DNA from: UBA5189 sp035631615 | GTDB lineage: Bacteria > Chloroflexota > Limnocylindria > Limnocylindrales > CSP1-4 | Direction: 5' to 3' | Assembly: GCA_035631615.1 (NCBI GenBank) | Contig: DASQIK010000023.1 | Span: 10,065 to 74,064, forward strand | DNA: 64,000 nucleotides | Part shown: positions 17,041 to 25,306 of the stretch, piece by piece | Layout: each line of letters opens with the position of its first letter | How positions within the stretch are numbered: the stretch's first letter is position 1 | Translations under genes and position numbers: made by a program | The notes under the pieces: generated by a model | What the model was told of the DNA's origin: nothing | Databases searched by the model: none | What the model saw: only the letters and a program-made list of their open reading frames with translations

Positions 17041-17863
17041 GATCGGCCTCCTTCGGGATCCCGATCGGGGCGACGAGGACCTTGCCGGCGAGCGCGGCGC
17101 CGCGCTTCGTGCGCAGTCCGGTCTTCGGGCGGTGGAACGTCACCGTGAGGTCGGCGCGGACGACCGGCTGCGAGGCGTCGCCGGAGGTCAGGTCGACGCC
17201 GGTAGGCGTGTCCACGGCGACGATCGGCACCTTCGCGGCGCGAGCCTTGAGCACCACCTCGACGGCTGATCGGATCGGGTCACGCAGTTCGCCGGTCCCG
17301 CCGGTGCCGAGCAGGGCATCGACCACAATCGATGCCCTGTCGACGTCGCGCGCGAGCACCCGCAGATCGGCAGTGGAAGCGGCATGGATGCGCGTGACCC
17401 GTGGCTCTCGATCCAGGCGGTCCCAGTTGCGCCCCGCGTCCGGGGTGGACGGACGCGCCGCGCTCGACACCAGCACCGCCGCGACCTCGGCGCCCGCTCG
17501 CGCGAGGTACCGCGCGGCCACGAAGCCGTCGCCACCGTTGTTGCCGGGCCCGCACAGCACCAGAATCGCGCCCTTCTTCCAGCGCTCCGTCGCCTCGCCG
17601 ATCGCCATGGTGGCGGCTGCGACCGCCGCGCCCGCGTGCTCCATCAGCCGCTGGCCGGGGATGCCGAGGGCCTGGGCGCGCTTGTCCGCGCCGGTCATTG
17701 CCTCCGACCCGATCGGCGATCGCGCGGCCGTGCCCGCCCAGCGTCGGCGCAAGGCCCGGAGATCGAGGCCCATCAGCGCGGCGTCGTCGGCGGGGAGGGC
17801 ATCGCCGGCGTGCTCCGGCGAGCGAGTCGAACCGGGGGTCGCGAGGGCGGGTGTCGGGGTCAC
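17033..17863 (-). CDS. nnrE: NAD(P)H-hydrate epimerase (YjeF N-terminal domain)
   Basis: Epimerises damaged (R)-NAD(P)HX to the (S)-form for repair. The YjeF_N fold starts near GSEAMTGADKRAQALGI (about residue 52), with LMEHAGAAVA, the phosphate-binding VLCGPGNNGGDGFVAARYL, VDALLGTGGTGELR and VAVDTPTGVDLTSGD (family VDxPSG). The C-terminal ADP/ATP-dependent dehydratase domain found fused in many bacteria is absent; the 276-residue protein ends after the epimerase domain. The GTG at 17863 gives about 50 residues ahead of the domain; a later internal start is possible. First gene of the glycerol operon. Confidence 0.88.
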   Translation of the reverse strand: MTPTPALATPGSTRSPEHAGDALPADDAALMGLDLRALRRRWAGTAARSPIGSEAMTGADKRAQALGIPGQRLMEHAGAAVAAATMAIGEATERWKKGAILVLCGPGNNGGDGFVAARYLARAGAEVAAVLVSSAARPSTPDAGRNWDRLDREPRVTRIHAASTADLRVLARDVDRASIVVDALLGTGGTGELRDPIRSAVEVVLKARAAKVPIVAVDTPTGVDLTSGDASQPVVRADLTVTFHRPKTGLRTKRGAALAGKVLVAPIGIPKEADRG

Positions 17864-17921
17864 GCCCGAAGCGTAGCCGAGGGGCCGAGGGGCTGAGGGC
17901 GCGGAAACCTAGAATCGGTCG

Positions 17922-18419
17922 GTGGACCGATCGGGCACGCTCCTGTACGACGCCGACTGCGGCCTGTGCATCGCCACCGCGAGGTGGCTCGGGAGGGCCG
18001 TACCCGCGCGGCGCCTCGGGCTCTTCGCGCTGCAGGATGTCGAGACCGAGCCGTCCATCGCCGCTCGGGTAGCAGGCATGCCGCTCACCGACCGCCTGCA
18101 CTTCGTGCGCGCGGACGGGACCGTGCTCACCGGGGCCGCGGCGGCCCTGGCCGCCGGGCGGCTCGTCCCCGTCCTCGGGTTCTACGCGGCGTTGCTCGAC
18201 CAGCCGATCGGGCACCTGGTGCTCGAGCCGCTCTACGACGAGATCGCAGCGCACCGACGGCAGATCGGGCGGCTGCTCGGGCTACCCGAGGTCTGCCCGC
18301 TCCCGACGCGCCCTCGCGATGCGGACTGGGGGCGACCCGACCCGACATCATGGCGCCAAGCGGGCCCGACCGTCGACGAGCTCGATCAGCCCCTCCGCCG
18401 CGAGCCGGCCCACCGATGA
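17922..18419 (+). CDS. DCC-family (DUF393) thiol-disulfide oxidoreductase-like protein
   Basis: 165 residues starting at GTG 17922. The family signature YDADCGLCIATARWLG is at residues 9-24, with the Cys13-x-x-Cys16 pair that gives the DCC family its name. LYDADCG, the mid-protein DRLHFVRADG and a following hydrophobic stretch are typical. Members have a thioredoxin-like fold and are presumed redox active; substrates are unknown. The last 72 bp overlap the 3' end of mutY on the other strand. Divergent from nnrE across 58 bp. Confidence 0.82.
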   Translation: MDRSGTLLYDADCGLCIATARWLGRAVPARRLGLFALQDVETEPSIAARVAGMPLTDRLHFVRADGTVLTGAAAALAAGRLVPVLGFYAALLDQPIGHLVLEPLYDEIAAHRRQIGRLLGLPEVCPLPTRPRDADWGRPDPTSWRQAGPTVDELDQPLRREPAHR

Positions 18420-19235
18420 CTCGACGGCGCGACGGTCGTGGACACCCATCGCGTCGATGAACTCGACCCATTCGCCGGCGTCCGCATCGCGAAGGCGATC
18501 GAGGATCCTGCCGCGCAGCCAGCGAGTCGTTGCCGGGAACGGCGGCGTGGCGGCACGCTTCGGAGCAGGCGCGACGTCCGGCATGTCCCGGCCGGCTGCG
18601 AAGCGGCACGCATCGGCAAGCGGGCACTCCCCGCAGCGCGGACTGATCGGGCGGCAGAAGGCGGCGCCGATGTCCATCAGCGCGTGCGTCCATGCAGCAG
18701 CGGCGTCCGCAGGGACGAGCTCGTCGGCCGCGGCCTGGATGTCGCGGGCGGGCAGCTCCCGCGCGAGGAACGCGCGGCTGACGACTCGCCGGATGTTGAC
18801 GTCGAGCGCGGCGACGGGCCGGTTGAATGCCAATGCGAGGACGGCTCGCGCCGTATACGGCCCGATCCCGGGCAGGCGCTCGAGCGCGTCGAGGTCGTCG
18901 GGAACTCGGCCTCCATGCTCGTCGACGATCGCGATCGCGGCGGCACGCAGCGCGATCGCCCGGCGGTTGTAGCCGAGGCCGCGCCACGCACGGATCACGG
19001 TGGCGGGCGAAGCTCCAGCGAGCGAGCCCGGCGTCGGGAACTGCGCCATGAACCCGGTCCACGCCTCGGCGGCGCGCGCGGCCTGTGTCTGCTGTGCCAT
19101 GACCTCGGAGACCAGGATCGCCCACGGGTCCGTCGTCCGACGAAACGCGAGATCGCGCCCGTTCGCCCCGTACCAATCGAGTGCGCTGGCCTGCATCGCC
19201 TCGACGAGCGCGGTCGGGAATCTTCGGGAGCGCAT
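18348..19235 (-). CDS. mutY: A/G-specific adenine glycosylase
   Basis: Base-excision repair enzyme removing adenine mispaired with 8-oxoguanine. 295 residues from ATG 19235 (a TTG three bases earlier is also in frame). Visible are Glu44 in SEVMAQQTQ, the helix-hairpin-helix LPGIGPYTARAV (121-132), catalytic Asp145 in ALDVNIRRVVSR, and the [4Fe-4S] ligands Cys194-x6-Cys201-x2-Cys204-x5-Cys210. The C-terminal NUDIX-like 8-oxoG recognition domain seen in E. coli MutY is missing; instead about 65 residues resembling a small winged helix follow (WLRGRILDRLRDA). This short form occurs in GC-rich Gram-positive relatives. Confidence 0.93.
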   Translation of the reverse strand: MRSRRFPTALVEAMQASALDWYGANGRDLAFRRTTDPWAILVSEVMAQQTQAARAAEAWTGFMAQFPTPGSLAGASPATVIRAWRGLGYNRRAIALRAAAIAIVDEHGGRVPDDLDALERLPGIGPYTARAVLALAFNRPVAALDVNIRRVVSRAFLARELPARDIQAAADELVPADAAAAWTHALMDIGAAFCRPISPRCGECPLADACRFAAGRDMPDVAPAPKRAATPPFPATTRWLRGRILDRLRDADAGEWVEFIDAMGVHDRRAVESSVGRLAAEGLIELVDGRARLAP

Positions 19236-19345
19236 CAAGCCCGGAGCGTACTGCTCGCGCGACGCACAGACCTGTCATCGGTACCCGCGGGCACCAGCAT
19301 CGGTCGCGTGCGCGCGGCGCGTGCAATCTCAAGAATGCGGGCACC

Positions 19346-20074
19346 ATGCTGGCAAACGCCGTCGTTCCGACCAGCCCACGCGACGCGGAGGACCCGCCCT
19401 TGCCACGCTCGCTGCCGCGGCCCGCAGGCCTCATCTTCGACCTCGACGGAACGCTGGTCGACACGGTGTCCGCGCGGATCGCAGGCTGGGCCGAGGCGCT
19501 GGGCGAGGCCGGCGTTCCGTCGACCGCCGAGCAGATCGCGCCGATGATCGGGATGGATGGCAGGCGGCTCGCAAAGGTCGTGGCACAAGCCGCCGGCCGA
19601 ACGCTCGGAGACCACGAGATCGAGGCCGTCGACAAGGCGGCCGGCGAGGCGTTCGACCAGCTCAATCGAGACCCGCGGCCGCTGGAGGGGGTCGGCGAGC
19701 TGCTTTCGGTGCTCGATGCGGCCGGGATCCCGTGGGTGATCGCGACGTCCAGTCGGAAGGAGCAGGTCACGCGCTCGGTGGCCGCGCTGGGGCTGGCAAG
19801 GCCGCCGAAGATCGTCGACGGCGGCCACGTCAAGCACGCGAAGCCCGCGCCGGACCTGCTGCTGCTGGCGGCGAAGGAGCTCGCTCTTGGGCCCGCCGCG
19901 TGCTGGGCCGTGGGGGATTCGACCTGGGACATGCGCGCCGCCGTCGCGGGCGGCATCACCGGTGTCGGGGTCACCGCGGGATCCGCAGTCAGTGCTCAGG
20001 TGCTCGTCGAAGCCGGCGCCGCTCTCGTGGTGGCGACGTGCCGCGACCTCATCGCGGAGCTGCGACTGGCCTGA
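19346..20074 (+). CDS. HAD-superfamily hydrolase (phosphoglycolate phosphatase-like)
   Basis: 242 residues. Motif I FDLDGTLVDT with nucleophile Asp32 and acid/base Asp34; helical C1-type cap; motif II IATSSRKEQV; motif III lysine in VKHAKPAPDLLLLAA; motif IV WAVGDSTWDMRAAVAGG. These place it in the subfamily of small phosphatases and mutases such as Gph and beta-phosphoglucomutase; the substrate is not decidable. ATG 19346 is chosen because upstream in-frame codons overlap the mutY 5' region and look like shadow sequence. Divergent from mutY. Confidence 0.88.
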   Translation: MLANAVVPTSPRDAEDPPLPRSLPRPAGLIFDLDGTLVDTVSARIAGWAEALGEAGVPSTAEQIAPMIGMDGRRLAKVVAQAAGRTLGDHEIEAVDKAAGEAFDQLNRDPRPLEGVGELLSVLDAAGIPWVIATSSRKEQVTRSVAALGLARPPKIVDGGHVKHAKPAPDLLLLAAKELALGPAACWAVGDSTWDMRAAVAGGITGVGVTAGSAVSAQVLVEAGAALVVATCRDLIAELRLA

Positions 20075-20465
20075 GCTCGGCACGATGGTGCGCCCCGGCT
20101 TGCGGGTGCGTCTTCACCGGCTGAAATCGCCAACGGAGGTCGCCGGGTGACCTTTTCTGGCTGTCTCCGCGCATTTCCGGCAGCCGATCCTCGATCGGCA
20201 GGAGTCCCGTGCATGAGTCGGGCGCTGTCGAGCGTGCAAAGCGCCCGTTTCCGGCGGGTTCCGGCCGGTCGATTCGTCCAAGTGCTGGGCAATGCCCGGA
20301 AAAGGTCACCCGATGACCATCGCGAGGCAGTTCCGGGCAGCGGGCCGGCGCCCGAGACCGGGTCGGCTGCGAATGTTGTCCATGCGATCCTTTCCGGCGG
20401 TTCTCAGCCACGAGAACACTTGGGCCCGTTTTCGGGCGGGTCAGCGGCTGCGGGCCGCTATTCCG
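20075..20465. other. 391-bp convergent intergenic region, no gene
   Basis: Lies between the 3' ends of the HAD gene and the ECF permease gene, unusually long for this window. No convincing reading frame. It holds a 14-bp inverted repeat (separate entry), small hairpins GCCGATC/GATCGGC near 20183-20199, GCCCG-TTTT-CGGGC at 20424-20437 and AGCGGC/GCCGCT at 20443-20459, and four loose copies of a TTTCCGGCGG-like word. The last two hairpins could terminate the minus-strand ECF genes. Confidence 0.6.
20144..20312. repeat. Small element bounded by a 14-bp perfect inverted repeat
   Basis: CGGGTGACCTTTTC at 20144-20157 is the exact reverse complement of GAAAAGGTCACCCG at 20299-20312. The enclosed unit is 169 bp and non-coding. 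No flanking direct duplication is evident (GTCGC on the left, ATGAC on the right). It may be a MITE-like remnant or a long-range RNA pairing; this is inference. Confidence 0.5.
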
Positions 20466-21233
20466 TCACCGGCCGAGGATCAAGGCCATGAGCAGGATCA
20501 CCGCCGCCGAGCCGGCCACGACGGCGTCGAGCTGGGTCCACGCGACCGGGCGATAGGTGGTCCGTGGGCCGCTGCCGAAACCGCGCGCGTCCATCGCGAT
20601 CGCGAGCTGGTCGGCGTGCCGAATCGCGCGCACGAGGAGTCCCACGAGCAGGCGCGGGTCCCACTCGCGGAGGCCGCGCAGGCGGCGCGCGCCGCGCAGG
20701 GTCGCGAGGTCCTCGACGATCTTCGGGACGGCCTGGTACGCCGCGAGCGCGCCGTAGGCAAACCGCGGCGAGACGCGCCCGAGCTGGACCATCGAGTCGA
20801 TCAGCCGGGTCACGTCGGTGGTCAGCGTGAACACCGCGCCGATGCTCACGATCGCCGCGATCCGGGCGCCGAGCCCCGCCGCTGCCGCGACGGCCTCGGC
20901 GGTGACGCGCAGCGGCCCGATCCGGAACAGCTCCGTTGCAAGCGGGTCGGTGTTGTGACCCGAGAACAGCAGGTTCGTCACGGCGATCGCGACTGCGGCG
21001 ACCGCGAATGGTGCGATCCGGCGGCCCAGCACGCCCTGGGGGATCGCCCCCAGCCAAACGCCCGAAGCGAGCGCCACGGCGAGCAGCGCCAGTGGCGGCC
21101 GGACGTCGACGGTCAGCCCCAGCCCGAGCAGCCAGACGATGGCGATCCCGAGCTTGACCAGCGGATTCGTCCGCCCGATGACGCTCTCCTGCTGCTCGGC
21201 TCCGACGTCCGGCACGAACAGCCACGCGCTCAC
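20466..21233 (-). CDS. ykoC: ECF transporter transmembrane (T) component, YkoC-like
   Basis: 255-residue membrane coupling subunit of an energy-coupling-factor importer. Multiple hydrophobic helices, NPLVKLGIAIVWLL near the N-terminus, and two cytosolic coupling helices with ARG-type motifs: TLRGARRLRG and AMDARGFGSGPR. Starts at GTG 21233, sharing a GTGA overlap with the ATPase stop. By position behind a TPP riboswitch, and next to a YkoE-type S component, it belongs to a thiamine-precursor (hydroxymethylpyrimidine-type) uptake system. Confidence 0.88.
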   Translation of the reverse strand: MSAWLFVPDVGAEQQESVIGRTNPLVKLGIAIVWLLGLGLTVDVRPPLALLAVALASGVWLGAIPQGVLGRRIAPFAVAAVAIAVTNLLFSGHNTDPLATELFRIGPLRVTAEAVAAAAGLGARIAAIVSIGAVFTLTTDVTRLIDSMVQLGRVSPRFAYGALAAYQAVPKIVEDLATLRGARRLRGLREWDPRLLVGLLVRAIRHADQLAIAMDARGFGSGPRTTYRPVAWTQLDAVVAGSAAVILLMALILGR

Positions 21234-22831
21234 GCGACGTCCTCGCGATCGTCGGCGACGACCCAGCCGTCCTCGAGCTCGACCCTCCGGTCCGTGGCAT
21301 CGCGTACGAATCGCTCGTCGTGGGTCGCGGCCAGCATCGCGCTCCCCTGCCCGACCAGCTCGTCGAGCGCGGCGACAAGGGCCTCGTGGCCGCGCCGATC
21401 CTGGCCGTACGTCGGCTCGTCGAGCGCCAGCAGCAGCGGTCGGCGCGCGAGCCCCGTCACGAGCGAGAGCCGCCGCTGCTCGCCGCCGGAGAGCCGGTAC
21501 GGGCTCGCGTCGCCGAATCGCTCGAGCGGCAGGCGGAGGCGGTCGCACAGCTCGTGCGCGTATCGAACCTGGTCGGCGTCGAGCCCGAGCTCGACCTCCT
21601 GGCGCACGGAATCGGCCAGGAACCCGAGCTCCGGATCCTGCACGACGTAGCCCGCCTGGCGCGTGAGCTCGAGGCTGGTCAGCCGCGACGGCGCGCGGCC
21701 GCCGAGGCGAATCTCGCCCGCGATCGGCTTCAGCAGCCCGAGCGCGAGGCGCAGCAGCGTCGTCTTGCCGCTCCCGTTCGGGCCGACGAGGGCAATGCGG
21801 TCGCCGGCGACGACCTGCAGATCGACCGAGCGCAGCACCGGCGTGCCCGGCTCGAACCCGAATCGGACGCCCTCGAGCTCGAGGATGGGAAACGTGCCAA
21901 GCGCGCCGGCAGGGTGCCGGACCGACCCGGCGGCGCCCACCGCCGGACCCGGCCCGCCTTCCGGCAGCCAGATGCCGGCGGCCTCGAGCCGCTTCCCGGA
22001 CCTGCGGAGCACGTCCGCCGGAGCCCCGACGGCGATCGGGCGGCCGTCGTCGTCGAGCGCGAGAACGAGATCGGCGATCGGCCACGCAAGCGTGGCTCGA
22101 TGCTCCACCAGGACGATCGTCGCCTCGCCCCGCGACTGCAGCTCGGTGAGGATCGCGAAGACCGCGGCCGCGCCGTACGGGTCGAGGCTCGCCGTCGGCT
22201 CGTCCAGGACGAGCAGCCCGGGCCTCGTCGCAAGGACGCCGGCGATCGCGACGCGTTGCTGCTCCCCGCCCGACAGGCGGGTCGAGCGGCGGCCCTCGAA
22301 CCCCGTGAGCCCGACGGCTGCGAGCGCATCGGGTACGCGCGCTCGCATGGTCGCCATCGGCCAGGCGAGGTTCTCGAGCCCGAACGCGACGTCGTCCCCG
22401 ACCCGCTCCATGACCAGCTGGCTGGCAGGGTCCTGGAGCACGATCCCGGCGCCGAGCCGGGCCGCCGTGATCGGGGCGGCGTCGATGCGCGAGCCGGCGT
22501 CAACGGCCCTGGACGCATCGTCACCGTCGAATCCTGCGAAGTCGGCACGTGCGACCTCCGTGTCGGACACGCGCAGCGAGCCCTCCCACGTCCCGGCGAA
22601 CTGGCTCGGCAGGAGGCCGGCAAGGCCCCGCGCGATCGTGCTCTTGCCGGATCCGGACGGGCCGACGACGAGCAGCAGCTGCCCGGGCTCGACGGACAGC
22701 TCCAGATCCCGGAACGCCGGCCGCTCGGCGCCCGCGTACGTGAATCCCGCGCCCGAGGCGCGAATCGACGCCGGATGCGACCCCTTGGGGCCGGGGCGCG
22801 CTGACGCTCCGTCTGCGGTCGGGCCGCTCAG
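21230..22831 (-). CDS. ykoD: ECF transporter fused dual ATPase, YkoD-like (start codon unusual)
   Basis: About 533 residues, two ABC ATPase domains in one chain, as in YkoD. Domain 1: Walker A GPSGSGKST, signature LSGGEQQRVAIAG, Walker B LLVLDEPTASLD. Domain 2: GPNGSGKTT, signature LSGGEQRRLSLVTG, LLLALDEPTYGQD. The frame has no ATG, GTG or TTG between the end of the S-component gene and the first Walker A. The best candidate is CTG at 22831, which overlaps the upstream TGA as CTGA, matching the overlap style of the operon; an ATT near the domain start is another option. The frame stays open far upstream only as shadow of the S component. Confidence 0.88.
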   Translation of the reverse strand: MSGPTADGASARPGPKGSHPASIRASGAGFTYAGAERPAFRDLELSVEPGQLLLVVGPSGSGKSTIARGLAGLLPSQFAGTWEGSLRVSDTEVARADFAGFDGDDASRAVDAGSRIDAAPITAARLGAGIVLQDPASQLVMERVGDDVAFGLENLAWPMATMRARVPDALAAVGLTGFEGRRSTRLSGGEQQRVAIAGVLATRPGLLVLDEPTASLDPYGAAAVFAILTELQSRGEATIVLVEHRATLAWPIADLVLALDDDGRPIAVGAPADVLRRSGKRLEAAGIWLPEGGPGPAVGAAGSVRHPAGALGTFPILELEGVRFGFEPGTPVLRSVDLQVVAGDRIALVGPNGSGKTTLLRLALGLLKPIAGEIRLGGRAPSRLTSLELTRQAGYVVQDPELGFLADSVRQEVELGLDADQVRYAHELCDRLRLPLERFGDASPYRLSGGEQRRLSLVTGLARRPLLLALDEPTYGQDRRGHEALVAALDELVGQGSAMLAATHDERFVRDATDRRVELEDGWVVADDREDVA

Positions 22832-23430
22832 GCCGCTCGACTCCCGAAGCCGTCGAGGACGCCGGTCCTTCGAAGCGATCGCTCGAGCAGGTACGAGCCG
22901 CCCGCGACGATGAGCAGCGCCGAGACGGCCATCGCGACCGCCCGAATGAGCTGGAGGGTCATGTCGGCGTCGGCGTAGTAGAGGACCCAGTCGTGGATCC
23001 AGGCGGCGGCGGCGCTCGCAACCGCGGCGATCCCGAGCACCGGCAGCGACCAGTTGCGGTACAGCGTCATGGCGAAGATGAGCTCGGCCGCGGCGCCCTG
23101 GACGAACCCGGAGAGCAGGACGTCCGGGCCCCACGGGCTGCCGAAGATCGTCGACACGCCGGCGGCGACCATCTCGGCGAAGACGGCCGCACCCGGCTTC
23201 CGGACGATGACCGGCGCGAGCACGGCGGGAACGAGCCAGACGCCATAGATGAGGAACGCCTGCAGCGGTGGGATGGCGCCCGGCGCGATGACGGTCCAGA
23301 TGAAGTTCCAGTAGGCGAACACGACACCGAACACGACCCCGATCACGGCGGTGACGAGGATGTCGCGGGTTCGCCAAGCCTCGGCGCGCACCGGGGTGCC
23401 GGCCGGGCGGGCTCGATCGAGGGTGGTCAT
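22828..23430 (-). CDS. ykoE: ECF transporter substrate-binding (S) component, YkoE family
   Basis: 200-residue membrane protein with about five to six hydrophobic helices. WNFIWTVIAPGAIPP, YGVWLVPAVLAPVIVRKPGAA and GSPWGPDVLLSGFVQGAAAEL are characteristic of YkoE-type S components that bind thiamine precursors. ATG 23430 is preceded by GGGGAGAGG; the upstream in-frame ATG at 23490 lies inside the leader hairpin and is not used. First gene after the TPP riboswitch and first of the three-gene ykoE-ykoD-ykoC operon. Confidence 0.9.
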   Translation of the reverse strand: MTTLDRARPAGTPVRAEAWRTRDILVTAVIGVVFGVVFAYWNFIWTVIAPGAIPPLQAFLIYGVWLVPAVLAPVIVRKPGAAVFAEMVAAGVSTIFGSPWGPDVLLSGFVQGAAAELIFAMTLYRNWSLPVLGIAAVASAAAAWIHDWVLYYADADMTLQLIRAVAMAVSALLIVAGGSYLLERSLRRTGVLDGFGSRAA

Positions 23431-23500
23431 GCTGTGTGCCTCTCCCCTGATGCAACGGACGCCGCGCTCCGAACGGAGAACGGCGTGCATCGAGGCTTGG

Positions 23501-23592
23501 GCCTGCTTCCTTCGCCGGTATGAGCCGGATCAGGTTCGGCGGGTCTGTGGTCTGGCCACACTCTCAGCGCGGACTGCGCTCCCCGGAGGCGA
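23501..23592 (-). promoter_or_regulatory. TPP riboswitch (THI element)
   Basis: On the minus strand the leader contains CTGAGAG in the first arm and GAACCTGATCCGG followed by CATACCGGCGAAGGAAG, the hallmark conserved segments of the thiamine diphosphate aptamer. It starts just after the alpha/beta hydrolase stop and lies 71-162 bases ahead of the ykoE start. A following hairpin (ACGCCG...CGGCGT at about 23462-23489) lies between aptamer and Shine-Dalgarno site and is a likely part of the expression platform. Thiamine diphosphate would repress the transporter. Confidence 0.95.
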
Positions 23593-23599
23593 TCTTCAG

Positions 23600-24463
23600 T
23601 TAGCGGGATGGTACCGCAGCCGCCGCTTGCAGCCGGCTGGCCTTCTCGCGGACCCAGCCGATGATGTCGGCGACGACCTGCGGCCCCTCGGGCTCGTTGT
23701 GGCTCTCGTGCCGCAGGTCCGGGTAGACGCGGCGGGTGACGCCCGGCCGGCCGTCGAGCAAGCGGCTCGAATCGGTGGGGACCAGGCGGTCCGCGCCACC
23801 ATGGACCACGAGCGTCTGGATCGACAGCCGATCGAGCGCGGCCGCGACGCGCCGCTGCTCCGCGAAGGCGGCGTGCGCGAAGCGAACCGTCGTCTTGTGC
23901 TGGTTGAGCGGATCCGCGAAATACCTGGCGGAGACCGCGGGATCTCGCGCCAGGACCTCGCCCTTCAGCCGGTTCGAGAGCTGCATCCCCGGTGCCATGT
24001 GCCGCAGCGAGCTCACGAGGGCGCGCTGCCACACCGGGACCGTCGCGCCGATCGCGGGCGCCGACACCACGAGCAGGTCCGGCAGGGCGCGCCCGTCGAG
24101 CACGTAGCCGAGCGCGATCAGCCCGCCCAGCGAGTGCCCGTACAGCACCAGCGGACGCTTCGGCGCGATCGAGCGGACGGCGACGAGGCGCTCCTCGAGA
24201 TCGTCGTGGAGCTGCGACCAGCGCTCCACCGAGGCCCGCGGCCCGCCGGACGCCCCGAACCCGCGCAGGTCGAACGCGTACGCGTCGATGCCCGCCCCCG
24301 CCAGCTGCGCGCCGACGTGCTCATAGCGGCCGGAGTGTTCGGCGAGGCCGTGCACGAGCAGCATCGAGGCCCACGGCTCGCCCGACGTCACCGGCCAGTG
24401 GCGGATCCGGAGCGCCGTGCCGTCGCGCGCTCCGACCTCATCGACCTGCGACACCGCGGTCAT
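23600..24463 (-). CDS. Alpha/beta hydrolase, lysophospholipase/monoacylglycerol lipase type
   Basis: 287 residues of the Hydrolase_4 type. Oxyanion-side motif LLVHGLAEHSGRYEHV (36-51), FDLRGFGASGG, nucleophile elbow GHSLGG with Ser111, acid in VVHGGADRLVP, and catalytic His in YPDLRHESHNEPEG. No signal peptide, so cytosolic. Members cleave monoacylglycerols or lysophospholipids; the exact substrate is not determinable. Divergent from the metallo-beta-lactamase fold gene across 29 bp, ending immediately before the TPP riboswitch. Confidence 0.9.
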   Translation of the reverse strand: MTAVSQVDEVGARDGTALRIRHWPVTSGEPWASMLLVHGLAEHSGRYEHVGAQLAGAGIDAYAFDLRGFGASGGPRASVERWSQLHDDLEERLVAVRSIAPKRPLVLYGHSLGGLIALGYVLDGRALPDLLVVSAPAIGATVPVWQRALVSSLRHMAPGMQLSNRLKGEVLARDPAVSARYFADPLNQHKTTVRFAHAAFAEQRRVAAALDRLSIQTLVVHGGADRLVPTDSSRLLDGRPGVTRRVYPDLRHESHNEPEGPQVVADIIGWVREKASRLQAAAAVPSR

Positions 24464-24492
24464 CGCCCGGAGCCTACGCCTACCATCGGCCG

Positions 24493-25296
24493 ATGCACTG
24501 GCAGGAGGTCGGCGATCGCGTCTTCACGCGCCACTTCGACTTCCTCGACCAGCAGATCGGGGTCGTGCTCGGCGGTGACGAGGTCCTCGTCGTCGACACC
24601 CGAGCGACACCCGCTCACGCTCGCGAGATCGCGAACGACCTCCTCGAGCTGACCCGCAACCCGATCTCGATCGTCGTCGACACGCACTGGCACTGGGACC
24701 ACGCGTTCGGCAACAACGCGTTCCGGCCGGCGCCGATCTGGGGCCACGTGCGAACCGCGGAGCGGCTGCGCAGCGAGGGTGACGCCCGCCGAATGGAGCT
24801 CATCCAGTACCTCCCGGACCTCACCGACGATCTGCGGGCCCTGGTGATCGACCCGCCGGACCACACCTTCACGGACCGCGCGACGATCGAGGTCGGCGGG
24901 CGGACGGTGGAGCTCGCGTTCCACGGCCGCGCCCACACGGATGCGGACATCTCCGTGTCCGTCCCGGACGCCGCCGTCCTGTTCGCCGGTGACCTCATCG
25001 AGAACGGCGCACCGCCGAGCTTCGGTGACGGCTACCCGATGTCCTGGCCGGCCGCGGTCGAGCAGCTGCTGCCACTCGCGACGGGCGCGGTGATACCTGG
25101 CCACGGCGCCGTCGGCGACCGGGCCTTCGTCGAATCACAGCTCGCCGCGTTCCGCGGCCTGGCCGACCTGGCGCGCGAGGTCCGGGACGGGAGCCTCGAC
25201 ATGGAGGCTGCCCTCGCTGGTTCCCCGTTCGGTCCGCAGACGCCGCGGGACGCCTTCGATCGCGCGCTGGCCGAGCTCAGGGGCGAGCTGGCCTAG
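24493..25296 (+). CDS. Metallo-beta-lactamase fold hydrolase
   Basis: 267 residues. Metal-binding motif THWHWDH with His65, His67, Asp69 and His70; third-site His in HGRAHTDADISV; bridging Asp in FAGDLIENG; last His in IPGHGAVGD. The set is complete, so a dinuclear-metal hydrolase is likely. The family covers thiol-ester, lactone and phosphodiester hydrolases; the substrate is unknown. No export signal. ATG 24493 is the natural start; the longer upstream frame overlaps the neighbouring gene. Confidence 0.9.
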   Translation: MHWQEVGDRVFTRHFDFLDQQIGVVLGGDEVLVVDTRATPAHAREIANDLLELTRNPISIVVDTHWHWDHAFGNNAFRPAPIWGHVRTAERLRSEGDARRMELIQYLPDLTDDLRALVIDPPDHTFTDRATIEVGGRTVELAFHGRAHTDADISVSVPDAAVLFAGDLIENGAPPSFGDGYPMSWPAAVEQLLPLATGAVIPGHGAVGDRAFVESQLAAFRGLADLAREVRDGSLDMEAALAGSPFGPQTPRDAFDRALAELRGELA

Positions 25297-25306
25297 CCGG
25301 ACGCGC

